DNA from: Vishniacozyma victoriae
Lineage: Eukaryota; Basidiomycota; Tremellomycetes; Tremellales; Bulleribasidiaceae
Direction: 5' to 3'
DNA: 64,000 bases
Assembly: GCA_017654735.1 (NCBI GenBank)
Contig: JADPYG010000001.1
Coordinates: 496,001-560,000, forward strand
The position numbers and the translations under genes were made by a program. A model generated the notes under the pieces. The model was not told the DNA's origin. It saw nothing but the letters and a program-made list of their open reading frames with translations, and made no database searches. Shown piece after piece: positions 1-11,900 of this stretch (its first letter is position 1; every line of letters starts with the position of its first letter).

Positions 1-139
1 TATTGGAGCTGGGGGAGCTACTATGTTGTATTTCGGGTTTGTGTGGGGTAGATGGGAATTGGGGTTGTTGACCGAGGTTACCGAGGAGATGGAGTTGGAA
101 CTAAGGGTCTCGGAAATGGAGGAGAATGGAGAGCAGTAG
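1..139 (+). CDS. 3' end of an unidentified gene (partial)
   Basis: An open frame runs from the left edge to a TAG at 137-139 and encodes about 45 residues. It contains a short hydrophobic stretch (MLYFGFVWG) followed by an acidic, Glu-rich C-terminus. The frame has no start in the window, so it can only be the terminal exon of a gene coming in from the left. I do not recognise the protein. It is short enough to be open by chance, so confidence is modest. Confidence 0.4.
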   Translation, partial: IGAGGATMLYFGFVWGRWELGLLTEVTEEMELELRVSEMEENGEQ

Positions 140-479
140 TCGAGTGTTGTGTTTATGGTCTTATAATACTATCTACGGACTTATCAGCATGTACACGTCT
201 ATAAGCTATAATCAACGCCGGCGAAACTTGGCCGTTGATACGGTAGACCTCTGGCGTGGCTGAGGAAGCCAAGCCAGGATGACCCACGTACTGTGCCTAG
301 AGTGGAGGTCGATCCGGTCAACTTTCAGCTATTTGATGATTGATTCCTCTTCAACACTCCTCATACATTCGACAACACAGCCCTGACCTGGTTGAGAGTC
401 GTCTTTTCAAGGCCCAAGCAGTGTCAAGTCAGACCGTTACAACTCGGAAGAGCATCACCCTCAGCGGACATCACCCACA
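140..479. promoter_or_regulatory. Intergenic region upstream of RAD3
   Basis: No supported gene. It should hold the 3' end of the incoming gene and the promoter and 5' UTR of RAD3. The segment just before the RAD3 start is C/A-rich (tcacccacaatg), typical of a yeast-like leader. I see no TATA box or repeat. Confidence 0.5.
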
Positions 480-3400
480 ATGAAGTTCATGATTGATGAC
501 CTACCGGTCTTGTTTCCTTATGACCGGTAAGCTGCTTTCTCCCACGTAGAGCATAGCTGACAAATAGGATCTATCCAGGTTTGTTCGCCAAGGAAGCCCA
601 TTTCAGAGCTGATCAGCAGAGCAATTCTCATACATGTCGGATCTCAAGCAGACTTTGGATGCGGGGGTATGTCCACCGTCCCCGACTGACGGGGAGCTGA
701 TGGCAGGGTCATTGTGTACTAGAGATGCCCTCAGGTACCGGAAAGACTGTATCCCTACTCAGTCTCATCGTATCCTACATGCAGGTACGTCTCTCTACAT
801 CAGCGCGGTATACAACTAGAGACATGGGAGATGCTGACATCAGTTTTATCCGACAAAACGTAAACTCATATACTGCTCTCGAACAGTTCCCGAGATTGAG
901 AAAGCCCTAGCGGAATTGAAGAGATTGATGGAATATAGAACAGAGATGGGGGCTGAAGATACGGATTTTAGAGGACTTGGATTGACTTCAAGGAGGAACT
1001 TGTGCCTACACCCCGAGGTCCGTCTCCTCTTTGATCACCCTTGGAAAAGAATGCTGATGGTTAGGTCAGTAAAGAAAAGAAAGGAAAGGTAGTGGATTCG
1101 AGGTGTAGGGATCTAACATCCGCATTCGCTTGTGAGAAGGGAAGGGCGGATCCTGGTAGTGTCCCACTATGTAGTTTTCACGAGGTCAGTTCTCTTCTCT
1201 TTGTCGAGACAGAACTGATGTCAGGAACTGAATAATTATGAACCTGGAAACTTGATTCCAGCGGGGGTATATACATTAGACGACGTCAAGAAATATGGAC
1301 AAGAAAAAGGAGTTTGCCCATATTTCACAATTCGACGAATGGTCAGTCCCCTTCGAGAACAATAAGAAGAAATACTGATAGTAGATGCCATATGTCGATA
1401 TCATTATTTTCTCGTTCCATTACCTCCTCGATCCAAAAGTAGCAGAGAACGTTTCGGCGGAACTGTCAAAGGAGAGTATCATCGTTTTCGATGAAGCGCA
1501 TAATATAGGTTAGTCCTTCCTTACTCTGGCAAGTGGCCGCTGAAAGTCAGATAACGTCTGTATTGAATCACTTTCAATTGATTTGACGAGACCTATGTTG
1601 GAATCAGCAGCTCGGAGTGTCAACAAGATCGGTGATCGTGTTGAAGAGTAAGCTCTCTCGTGAATCCTAACACCGAGGGAAGAGCTGAAGATCAGGATCA
1701 AGAATACAGATGCAAAGAAGTTACAGGATGAATATGAGAAATTAGTCTCGGGACTGGCGCAAGCGAATGACACACGCGAAGACGAGGATATGATGGCTTC
1801 TCCTGGTACGCCTTTCGTTCGAACCGGATGATGGAGCTGACAGAAAGTATTGTCGAAAGATATGTTGGATGAGGCGATTCCTGGGAATATCAGAAAAGCG
1901 GAACATTTCATCGCTTTCTTGAAACGTTTCATCGAGTACCTCAAGGTAAGTCATCATTGAGGGGATTGATACTGATGTCAGACACGAATGAGGGTATTGC
2001 ACGTTGTTGCCGAGACGCCCCAGTCATTCTTGGCTCACCTGAAGGAAATTACATTTATCGAGAAAAGACCGCTCAAGTAGGTGCCGAGAATGTTGAGGGG
2101 TCTGGGTGCTCATGGTAGATTCGCTGCTGAGCGATTGACATCACTGGTCCGTACACTCGAATTGACGAATATCGACGAGCACTACGCATTACAAAAAGTC
2201 GCTTCGTTCGGTACTCTAATTGCGACTTATGAAAAGGGGTTTCTCCTGATTTTGGAACCATATGAGACTGAGCATGCTACTGTTCCTAATCCAATCTTTC
2301 ATACAGTGTACGTCTCCGATCATTCACTCCACCAGGTCAGGCTGATATATAGATGTTTGGACCCCTCATTAGCAATCGCCCCCGTCTTCGAACGATTTTC
2401 CTCTGTCGTCATTACATCAGGTACAATCTCGCCTTTGGACATGTACGCCAAAATCCTACAATTCCAACCTGTCCTTGTCCATTCCTATCCAATGACACTT
2501 CAACGAAATGCTTTCTTCCCCATGGTCATCACCCGTGGATCGGATCAAGTTCCAATATCAAGTCGATTCGAGGTTCGAAATGATCCTGCCGTAGTGAGGA
2601 ACTTCGGAAGTATCTTGATTGATATGGCTAAAACTGTTCCTGATGGGGTCGTCGCTTTCTTTCCGAGTTATCTTTATATGGAGTCGATCGTTTCTGCTTG
2701 GTATGATATGGTGAGTTTACTTCCTTTTGTAGGTGATAAAATTGATTGTTAGGGTATTCTAAGTGAAGTCTGGAAACACAAGTTGCTGTTCGTTGAGACT
2801 CCTGATGCGATGGAGACTAGTGTCGCATTGAAGAACTTCAGAGAGGTAAGTCCATGCTCCTCTAGGGGACAACACCTGACGGATAGGCATGTAACAACGG
2901 TCGAGGAGCAGTAATGCTTTCGGTAGCTCGTGGAAAGGTATCAGAAGGAATCGATTTCGACCAGTGAGTCCCGTGCCAACAACTAAATGGCGACAGCTGA
3001 CCAGTAGCAACTACGGCAGAGCGGTCATCATGTTTGGTATCCCTTACCAATACACCGAGAGTCGTATCCTGAAAGCCCGACTCGAGTTCCTGCGCGATAA
3101 TCACAGAATCAAAGAAAATGATTACCTCACTTTCGACGCTATGCGACATGCTGCACAATGTGTAGGACGTGTTTTACGTGGTAAAACAGATTGGGGGCTC
3201 ATGATCTTTGCCGATAAGGTATGTCAGTTCAAAAGGGGTAGGAGCTGACGAGAAGCGATTCGCGCTTCAGAACAAGAGGGACAAGTTACCAAAATGGATT
3301 AATCAATATATTACTGAAGCCCATTCGAATCTGTCAACGGACATGGGTACGAATTTAGCCAAGAAATTCATTAGGCAGATCTCACAACCGTTTGATCATA

Positions 3401-3642
3401 CCCAGACTGGAATTTCATTGTGGACAGTGGAGGATATCGAGGCGAAACAGCGTAAAGACGCTGAAGAGAATGAAAGGGCGATGAGAGAGGCTGGTGATGC
3501 TGGGATTGAGCTTCCGGCTATGGCGCCTGTGTATGAGGAGACGGAGGATGTTGATATGGATTTCGGGGGTGGGATTGGGGATGAGGAATTGGCTTTGTTA
3601 GATGTTCCGGATTTGGCGGCTCCTGACCGTCCGGATGTATAG
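480..3642 (+). CDS. RAD3: RAD3/XPD DNA helicase, TFIIH subunit
   Basis: ATP-dependent 5'-3' DNA helicase of TFIIH, acting in nucleotide excision repair and RNA polymerase II transcription in the nucleus. The start is fixed by the family N-terminus [16 protein letters not shown]. Walker A (PSGTGKT) lies at about 725-748. The four iron-sulfur cysteines are visible in order: [27 protein letters not shown] and KGVCPYF, at about 1000-1325. The DEAH box is at 1490-1501 (VFDEAHNI). Motif VI ([14 protein letters not shown]) is at about 3155-3195. The coding region is split by many short introns with CTGAC/CTGAT branch points. The C-terminus is acidic and ends ...[11 protein letters not shown]. All hallmark motifs are intact, so a working enzyme is expected. 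The neighbour downstream (NDUFA6) is convergent. Confidence 0.97.
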
Positions 3643-3802
3643 GCTGTCAGACCATAGGATAGACGAGTGGATGACTTTGGCCGAGTGGTCAGCTGTAGAG
3701 TAGTTGTATCATCACCTGTATAATAGGATGATCCAGGATGATCCCGATGGTAATCATGCATACATATCCGTCCTCCCTTGTCCTACAACTCCACATATCA
3801 AC

Positions 3803-4293
3803 CTAGAAAGAAGCGACCTGCTTGGGGTCATCCCGCCCGGCATAGAACTTTTCCAGGAATGTCTGAGGTGCTGGTGGGTCTTCGTAGCTCTTGAACCAAT
3901 GTAGGAGATGGGGCTAATTGTCAATCTCCCTTCAACCCTCGTCCGAAGAGACACAGCGACGTACCTCCTGCTTCCAACAATTCATTGTCTCCTGGTACTC
4001 CTGCTGATTCTTATGTAGCAACATGTCAATTATTGGTAGATCCGTAATATCCCTGTTCTTCTCAAAGTCCCGCCTGATCTTTAATCTAATCATTGATGGA
4101 GCGATGTTGAGTGCATAAAGCGATACAATCTCTGGTGCCTGTTCTGGTTAGTTGTGTGGTGAAGAGGTTCACAGGGGAGTGGACATACGGAACGGTACCA
4201 TGCTCTGTAGGCGTTTATTGATCTACTGCGTGCTTGTTCGATTGATGTGGATGATGTAGTGAGTTTTGCTAGACGGGATGGGATTGTTGTCAT
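3803..4293 (-). CDS. NDUFA6: Complex I LYR-motif subunit NDUFA6 (B14)
   Basis: Accessory subunit of mitochondrial NADH:ubiquinone oxidoreductase, located in the matrix arm and of the LYR family that binds acyl carrier protein. Three exons: MTTIPSRLAKL...INAYRAWYRS (4293-4189); then APEIVSLYALNIAPSMIR to ETMNCWKQE; then PHLLHWFKSYEDPPAPQTFL to the stop at 3803. The LYR-like element is AYRAWYR. The QETMNCWKQ segment matches the ETMN(F/C)W signature known from fungal and animal B14 proteins. The product is about 129 residues, the usual size. The start at 4293 was chosen over an upstream in-frame Met because it gives a mitochondrial-type N-terminus of normal length. It shares a divergent promoter with the gene starting at 4511. 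Confidence 0.88.
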
Positions 4294-4510
4294 TTTGTTG
4301 GAGTGTGATAGAGTATCGTATGTGTATGTATAGCTCACCTATAGATCTAGTGATGGTTGATCCATACCCGCGGGTATAAAAGTGCCACACTCCCTGTCGA
4401 GTGATATAACTCCGATGTAGCAGAAGGTGTTGTTTGCGCGCCTTGCCCTTATCCAAGCCTATCCTCCCTTATCCTTATCGTTATCAACCGCGACACAACC
4501 ACACACACCA
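4294..4510. promoter_or_regulatory. Divergent promoter, NDUFA6 / hypothetical gene
   Basis: A 217-base gap between two divergent starts. It contains a TATA-like ggtataaaag at 4373-4382, oriented toward the plus-strand gene. No other element was recognised. Confidence 0.5.
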
Positions 4511-6841
4511 ATGGATCAACAAAATCATCACTCTTTCGTCGACTTGGATAATCACGATTCACAAACAGATGCAGAAGCTTTAGAAGCTATTAGAGTGGCC
4601 ATTGGTCAATCTGCAGACTTTCATGATCAACCTCTATCCGATGTTTTAAATAATCATGATCATGATGAACAGGAACATGATCAAGGGGTTTTGGAACATG
4701 AAGCTAGTGGTTCGATAGTACCCGGCCCGAGCTCGGAGGGGAATACTGCTCAGCTCGAGAGATGTGTCAATGAATTGTTGGAAGCTAGTCAGGCTGCATT
4801 ATGGGAAATCGAGACGGCGAATGCTCCTGTCTCTGGCGAAACTTGGTTACGAATCCAAGGACATGGGAAGAAGCAGATACGATTGATCAAGAATGTACTT
4901 GATCTGGTGAAGCAGCAATCACAACCTCAACAATGTAAGTCCCCAATCACAATCGGATTGATAGAAGTCGACTGACTCTTAAGCATTCATCGACCCGTCT
5001 CTGTCTGGCTATCATGTTTCCAAATCCGATTATGACGCTTTGAAAGCGAAGTATGATGCACTTTACGCAGGCGGCGATACTGGAGGAAGTCGAAAGATCA
5101 GGAAGCGAGTCCGCCCGTCCACGTCCCAAGCGGATTTGAGGGCCGATAGTGAAATGGAACGAGACGCCAGTGCTACGCCCGTTGACGAGAAATCTAGAAA
5201 GAAGAGGAGTATGAAATTAGAGGTAAGTTCAGCCCATTGTAACACCGCTGTATAGCTAATCAGCAGCACCTCATACATCAACAAGCAAATATGCGACTGG
5301 GCATCGAGTATAATGTATCAAAATTCGAATCAAAAGGAAGTCGAGAATTGCCCGACCCCGAATCAACACCTCCAAGTGTCGCAGAATCAGCCAACCAAGT
5401 CCCAGAGTTCAGACCTGATTTCACTGCCGATGCAAAGGCTCTAACGGTCCGACCATTCTTGAAGCAGGTCGCCGATGACGTTATTGAAGAGTGGGAGGCG
5501 GGCGTCTCTCAGGGAGAACCCAAGGTGACGCATGAAAAGATCAGAGAGGCAGTCGAAGTCTACTGGGTTCGACTTCAAGTGAGTTACACAGACTTGTCCA
5601 GTGGTCTGAGCTGATGATGCCAGAAACGATGGAATGAACAATGTATTCGAGCTGTGGGCGGTGTACACAAGGATGAGCTGGTCAGGCGAAAGCAAAACCA
5701 GTACCGTCGTCAACAATCGGTATGTCTACTTTTAGCTCTCATGTCCAATCTGACACCACAGCTCGTGGCAAGACGTCTGGCCGCATTCGACCAATCGCCC
5801 CTCAATGCCTGCAAACTTCGATCATTATACCGCACACTTCTTACCCTCGACTTTGCGGCAAAGACCGTCGAGAGGCCCTGTGAGAATCGTAGATATACCG
5901 ACGCAGAATGGCACGCATATCGAAAATCACAATACGGCACTCAGGCAGATTCTGCGCACGAGGTCTTGGATCAGTTCTGGCTCTCGTCAACCGTAAGTCC
6001 GTCCTGCTCTATATGAATTGATAGCTGATGGTAGGCGCGATCAATCTTGTGTCTACTAGATGTTTCCGCGACCGATCAGAGTATTCGTTTGAAGCGAAAG
6101 GGGAAACCTAAAGGACCGGCACCTGGTTTTCATCTTCCTCCCGACATGTGGGACCACTCGGTCTTGCCCACTCTCCGTCCGAAAGATTCCGAGGGACTAC
6201 CGATCCCTGGCGCCCAAGGCCTTTTCTTGTTCCGCTTCCAAGTCGATGAGAAAGTCGCTGCTGAGAATGCAATGTGGGCCGAAGGATTGTACGATAACCC
6301 CCCTATCCCAGAGGGCGACGCCTTACTACCATCCCTCCAGGAAGTCATGGCTGGTAACCTTTTCCAACATCTCCGACCCATCGTCAAGCTCGTGCGCGAT
6401 TTCCATCACCCTCGACATCTCTCTCCGCAAGAGGTGGATGCTATAAACGCTCAACCGGTAGAAGAGATCGTACCTACAATCCAACCTATCAACGACGCTT
6501 TCGCAGCTGCCATGCCACTACAGGAAATCGACCTAGATATCTCCCTCGATACCTTAGTAAACATGACAGATAATCAATACATGGTCTCGGGATCTTTAGA
6601 TAGTCAACTCGCAAATCTCGAAGCTTCAAATTCAGGAGTAGGGGTAGGGACACCTAGTAAACCCATTTTAGGGACTAGTGTTCATGCGAGAAAGATGGGA
6701 AAGCGGAGTTCGTTACTTCCGCCTGGAGGAGCTGCTATGCCTGTTCCTAAGCGGTTCAAGGCGGATCCAGAGACGATGGGGTTGCATAGTCAGCCAGAGA
6801 ATGAGCTGGGAGAGGATGCTGGGTTCCTCGAGGAGCTGTAG
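4511..6841 (+). CDS. Conserved-looking hypothetical protein, probably nuclear
   Basis: I do not recognise the family. Six exons encode about 700 residues. The start MDQQNHHSFVDLDNHDSQ opens an Asp/His-rich acidic N-terminus. Basic clusters that could be nuclear localisation signals follow: RKIRKRVRP and SRKKRSMK near residues 190-230, and VPKRFKAD near the C-terminus. The middle part (KPFLKQVADDVIEEW-like helix, then RWNEQCIRAVGGVHKDELVR) is helical and charged, and the C-terminus is acidic (GEDAGFLEEL). No transmembrane segment or signal peptide is visible. Splice junctions are regular; for example KLE joins HLIHQQ across 5223-5265. A chromatin or transcription role is only a guess from composition. 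Confidence 0.8.
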
Positions 6842-7229
6842 GATTGTAGTGTAAATTGGACATTGGACAATTAGATTTCGCGTGGAGATATAGATGTGAG
6901 GTGTGGTGGCTCGAGACTATTCGTATGTACCATATATATCGCACTCATTGGCTCCACTTGAGGATTGTGCTCGTAATTTCGTAGACACGAGCAGGATAAT
7001 GAGAACCTTTCAGGAAGTGGAATCTCCTAGAACTTTGTGTAGCTGATAAACCGGCGAGGATGCCGAGTCTCGATGGAGCGAGCTCCAAGCGTAGTGGCTT
7101 GGGGCACGATCCTTTCATTCGGATTCCTCATTTTCGTATAAGTAACAAGAAAGCTGACAAGTGGAGGATGTTCTTAAACTCTTGGCCTAAACCAATATTT
7201 CATCGTATCAATCAAGTACCATCGACACC
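6842..7229. other. Intergenic region
   Basis: Between two plus-strand genes. A 66-codon open stretch at 7060-7260 resembles no protein and overlaps the next start in another frame, so it was not annotated. The region holds the 3' UTR of the first gene and the likely leader of the second. Confidence 0.4.
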
Positions 7230-8045
7230 ATGTCCCTCGCGAGAGTCAAGTGTTGGGTAAGCAATGATGGCTTCTGGGCTCAGAACGCCCCCCGGAGGGA
7301 CTCTGAACTCACTGCTCGCGAACATGCGATGAAATACGGCGACTGGGCGGGATCTTACCAATCTGAAATTCAACAACCCCCGGTCCCCAGCGCTGAACCA
7401 GGCGGGCTTCCGGCGACAACCCTCGACCAGGACGAACGAGTGGATTCTCACCCACCTTCGAGGGACTGTTCGTATGGTCCATCACTCGTCAAAACCATTG
7501 GGGAGTTCGAGAACCGGGTCATCAAGTACGCCCGAGCTGGACACACATACACCGGGCCGGTGCCTTCACTCAAGCTCCGATACCCGCCCGACCGAACGAA
7601 GAAAAGCTGTTATACTTCCTCTGGCCCGCGACACTCCCGTCCTCGTCATCATTGCCTCACTATCCAAGTAAGCAAAGAGCTTCACTTGCCAGACGGCAGC
7701 ACCCGCCCAATCACAGATCGTGATTTGATCGATGTAGCCGGGGCTATAGCTCATACGCAACCTTGGCCAGGCGGCCATTTCAACCCGGCTGGTTTAAAGA
7801 CTTTGGAGGCGAGGATGATGGCTACTTTGGACCACAATTATCTGCACTGCGATAAGCAACCGGACTATACTTTCACTCGCGATACCGATCCTCGGACCGG
7901 CAGAAGTGTGGTGATCGCAACCAAGAATGTCCCCGACCGTCGCGGCGATACGTACTCGGTCAGACTGGGCATTTTCCAAGAGTCCAGTCTTCCCTCGGCC
8001 CCGCAGACTTCGAGCCGTGCACCTTTTTCGTCACAACGTAAGTAA
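7230..8045 (+). CDS. Hypothetical protein, uncertain 3' end
   Basis: A 271-codon open frame with Tremellales-like codon choice, strongest in the second half (GAIAHTQPWPGGHFNPAG to the end). No known domain was recognised. The start MSLARVKCW follows a C/A-rich leader (ccatcgacaccatg). The stop at 8043-8045 overlaps a perfect donor (GTAAGT at 8039), and another GTAAGT follows at 8128. The real gene may therefore continue through one or two more exons to about 8290, although simple joining did not give a convincing long frame. The unusually Pro/Arg-rich middle may conceal a wrong frame or an unspliced intron. It could also be a decayed gene. Confidence that some coding exon exists is moderate; the model itself is weak. 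Confidence 0.4.
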   Translation: MSLARVKCWVSNDGFWAQNAPRRDSELTAREHAMKYGDWAGSYQSEIQQPPVPSAEPGGLPATTLDQDERVDSHPPSRDCSYGPSLVKTIGEFENRVIKYARAGHTYTGPVPSLKLRYPPDRTKKSCYTSSGPRHSRPRHHCLTIQVSKELHLPDGSTRPITDRDLIDVAGAIAHTQPWPGGHFNPAGLKTLEARMMATLDHNYLHCDKQPDYTFTRDTDPRTGRSVVIATKNVPDRRGDTYSVRLGIFQESSLPSAPQTSSRAPFSSQRK

Positions 8046-8915
8046 TATGCTCCTATGGCGGTATCTACCGCTCACTTGTACCAGGATGAGACCGGACAAC
8101 TGTTCGCTCCTCTGCGGTCGGAATTATGTAAGTAACAATGTATAAGTACCATATACTCTTGTCCATCGGACACGTGCTACCGCTCGGACACCTGACAATC
8201 TCATCTGCTGCACAGTCAATAAGCAGTTCATCAACAGATATAAGCGACGTGGTCAGTCATCAGACGCCGCAAGATGATGCAAGAGCTCGGTGTGAATGAT
8301 TCTAGATTGCTCGGCGTCGCTGGCTTTTGTTCTCTGACAAACACTCGATATCTGAGCGGGACCGTGTGGAGCTAAAAGGCTGCAGGTTGGCTGACAAGTG
8401 ACAAATTGAACGGACTTCTAGGCGCCGCTGATGCATTTTGATATTTGTATTCCGTAACATGGCTATAGTGTTTGTATCCGCCGCGGTGCCTGAAGGTAGG
8501 GAGAATATTACACGTGAGAGCAGAGGGATAGAACAAGGACCGGCGAGAGAAGGGGGCGCCGGGAGTATGAACTCGTAAGCGGGTTGACTCACAGGGCAGT
8601 CTCAGTGTTTATCAAAAGGTTCCAATTCGAGTATATCCTGCTTCCGGCCTCCGATACGCCATTCTTGCTTGGCGTGATCAGTAATTATGGTACGGGCGCC
8701 GTTGATATGGATAGATGGCCTTCGGTCAGTGAGTGGTGATACGTCTACTTTTTTAATCGACACTATATAACAACGGTAGTGGATCGTTTCAGCGCTCTCA
8801 TCATCTCCGAGACAACGACAACCCATCGACTTCAGCAATCGATACCTAATCAGGAGGCGAATCACCAGCAAAGCCACTAGTTGATCTTCACTCTCAGAGC
8901 ATCTATCTGTTCAAG
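8046..8915. other. Intergenic region upstream of ABC transporter
   Basis: About 870 bases with only scattered short open frames on the minus strand (8302-8592, 8602-8877) that resemble nothing. Two donor-like GTAAGT sites near 8039 and 8128 may belong to the preceding gene. The last few hundred bases should hold the ABC transporter promoter, and a tatataaca element at 8764-8772 could act as a TATA box. Confidence 0.4.
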
Positions 8916-11900
8916 ATGTCTCTAGTCGGCAACTTCACACAGAACTACGACCGATCCTCCCAACAAGGTGGATCGAGTCTTCGACGAGCTCACTCCAATG
9001 TCTCCTATCATCAGGATGACACGGTCCAATCTTCGGGCCAAGGGAAATCCCACCTACCCACCATCGAACAGGGGAGCACTCAGACCTACCCTCCTACCGA
9101 TGGCTCCGAAAACGATCAGAGCTCAACACCTATGTCAATGACCGAAACTCTCCACTCTCGATCGCAGCACATCACCTCGCTTGCCCGAAACATGTCCAGA
9201 AGGTCCGAGCAGGGCAATCTCTTTGAGTACGAAGAGGGTTCAGATCTCGACCCTTTCTCAGACAAGTTTGATGCGCCAAAGTGGACAAGGCAGATGGCAG
9301 CTATGAGGGAGGAAGGAGCGCCAGGACGACAGGCTGGTCTGGCTTACAAGAACATGTCGGTTCACGGTTTCGGTTCCGATGCCGGTGAGTTCAGTCTACA
9401 TCACAGCGAGTGGTGCTGATCAGCAGATTACCAAAAGACAGTCTCCAACATGCCTCTGTCGCTGGCAGGAGCAATCCGAGACAAGATCTCGGGCAGGAAG
9501 AGGAAGGTCCAAATCTTGAACGGCATCGACGGTGTCCTAGACGCTGGAGAGATGCTAGTCGTCCTAGGTCCTCCAGGATCGTGAGTCTACACTAGTTCTC
9601 TTTCAGACTTTGCTGACGCCCTCAGTGGTTGTTCCACAATGTTGAAGACTATCGCAGGAGAGATGAACGGAATCTACCTCGAGGAAGAATCCGAGCTCAA
9701 CTACCGAGGTATCACCCCCAAGCAGATGTTGTCCCAATTCAGAGGAGAGGCTATTTACACTGCCGAAAACGATGTCCATTTTCCCAAGCTCACCGTCGGT
9801 GACACCCTCTCGTAAGTTGCAAGGACAATATGCAGGATGAAGCTGATGTACTAGCTTTGCTGCAGAGGCACGAGCCCCCCGAAACCCTCCTGCTGGATTG
9901 ACCAAGCCTCAATTCGCCCAACACTTGAGGAACGTCATCATGTCGGTTTTTGGTATCTCTCACACCGTCAACTCTATTGTCGGTAACGACTTTGTTCGAG
10001 GTGTCTCTGGTGGAGAGTGAGTCACCAACTGGCGGTATTTTGAACAACATACTGATGATCAGGCGAAAGCGTGTCACTATCGCCGAAGCTGCACTCTCTG
10101 GTGCACCTTTGCAATGCTGGGACAACTCCACTCGAGGTCTCGATTCCGCCAATGCCATCGAATTCGTCAAGAACTTGAAGATGGGAGCAGAATACATGGG
10201 GACCACGTCTGTCGTTGCCATTTACCAAGCACCCGGATCAGCCTACGACCTCTTCGACAAAGTCGCAGTTCTATACGAAGGAGAACAGATCTACTTTGGA
10301 AAGACCACCGATGCCAAGCAGTACTTCCTCGACATGGGCTTCTTCTGTCCCGATCAGCAAACTACTCCGGATTTCCTCACTTCCCTCACTTCTGCCAGTG
10401 AGCGAACTCCTCGAGAAGGATTCGAGGGCAAGGTCCCCACTACCCCACAGGAGTTTGCTTCGGCTTGGAGGAAGAGTAACGAGTACCAGAGGTTGATGCA
10501 GGACATTGAAGATTTCAACAATCAGCACCCAGTCCAGGGTCAGCGATACGATGACTTCTTGGCCAGTAGGCGAGCCCAGCAGTCGAAGCACATGTAAGTA
10601 CCTCATGTGAAAAACAAGGACGATTGCTAATCCTCAGCTCGGACAAGTCCCCATACACCCTCTCTTATGGTCAACAAATCAAGCTCTGTCTCAAACGAGG
10701 ATTCTGGCGACTCAAGGCCGATCCTAGTTTGACATTCTTCCAACTCTTCGGTAACTCTGCAATGGCCCTTATTCTCGGTTCGGTCTTCTACAATATGCCC
10801 GAAACAACCGATTCATTCCGATCTCGAGGAGCTACTCTTTTCTTTGCTGTTCTGCTCAACGCCTTTGGTGCCGCTCTCGAAATCTTGACACTGTACGCTC
10901 AGCGAAACATTGTCGAGAAACATGTTCAATACGCTTTGTAAGTCTCGCCCTTTACCCGTTGGGTCCGGCTGATGTTTCAGCTACCACTCGTCTGCCGAGG
11001 CTTTTGCTTCTATGCTTACCGATCTGCCTTACAAGATCATCAACTCTATCTTCTTCAACTTGATCATCTACTTCCTGCCCAACCTCAGGAGAGAGCCTGG
11101 TAAGTCGACTTTCCTTGTCTCACAGTGACACAGACTGACGACCAGGACCATTCTTCTTCTTCTACCTGATTAGTTTCTTCTCTACGCTCATGATGTCGAT
11201 GTTCTTCCGAACCGTCGCTGCTACCTCCCGAACCCTAGTCCAAGCATTGACTCCTGCCGCAGTCATCATTCTCGGTCTAGTCATGTACACTGGTTTCGCC
11301 ATTCCAACCACCTACATGTTGGGCTGGTCTCGATGGATCAACTACATCAACCCTATCGCATACGCTTTCGAGGCATTGATGATCAACGAGTTCAACAACC
11401 GAGAATTTGCTTGTTCGGCCTTTGTCCCCCAAGGCCCACAGTATGCCAACGTACCTGCCGATTCTCGAATCTGTTCCACTCTCGGAGCTACACCTGGATC
11501 CAACGTCGTCCAGGGTGCCGCCTACATCATCCAGTCATACGAGTACTATCCTTCTCACCGATGGAGGAATTTCGGTATTCTCGTCGCTTTCACCGTCTTT
11601 TTCCTCTGCACCTACCTGATCGCTACCGGTTTGTCACATCTCAATTCTCTTACTCTACAGAAGCTGACAGTCTAGAAAAGATCTCTGCTCAAAAGTCCAA
11701 GGGCGAAGTCCTCGTATTCCAGCGAGGTCGAATCCCCAAGGCTCTCAAGAACAAGAAGAACGCCGACGCCGAGTCTGGCGGAGACCACGGTACCGTCAAT
11801 GCCGAGAACGTCAAACAAGGCGAAGGTGGAAAAGTCAACGATAGCATCATCCAACGACAGACTGCCATCTTCTCTTGGAAAGATGTTGTCTATGACATCA

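Noticed and set aside
1510..3010. Several minus-strand open frames opposite RAD3
   Set aside because: Shadows of the RAD3 exons; the plus-strand frames carry the conserved helicase motifs.
9600..10230. Apparently defective first ATP site in the ABC transporter (Cys for Lys in Walker A, Asn for Glu-like residue after Walker B)
   Set aside because: This asymmetry is a known constant feature of PDR-type transporters, so it is not damage.
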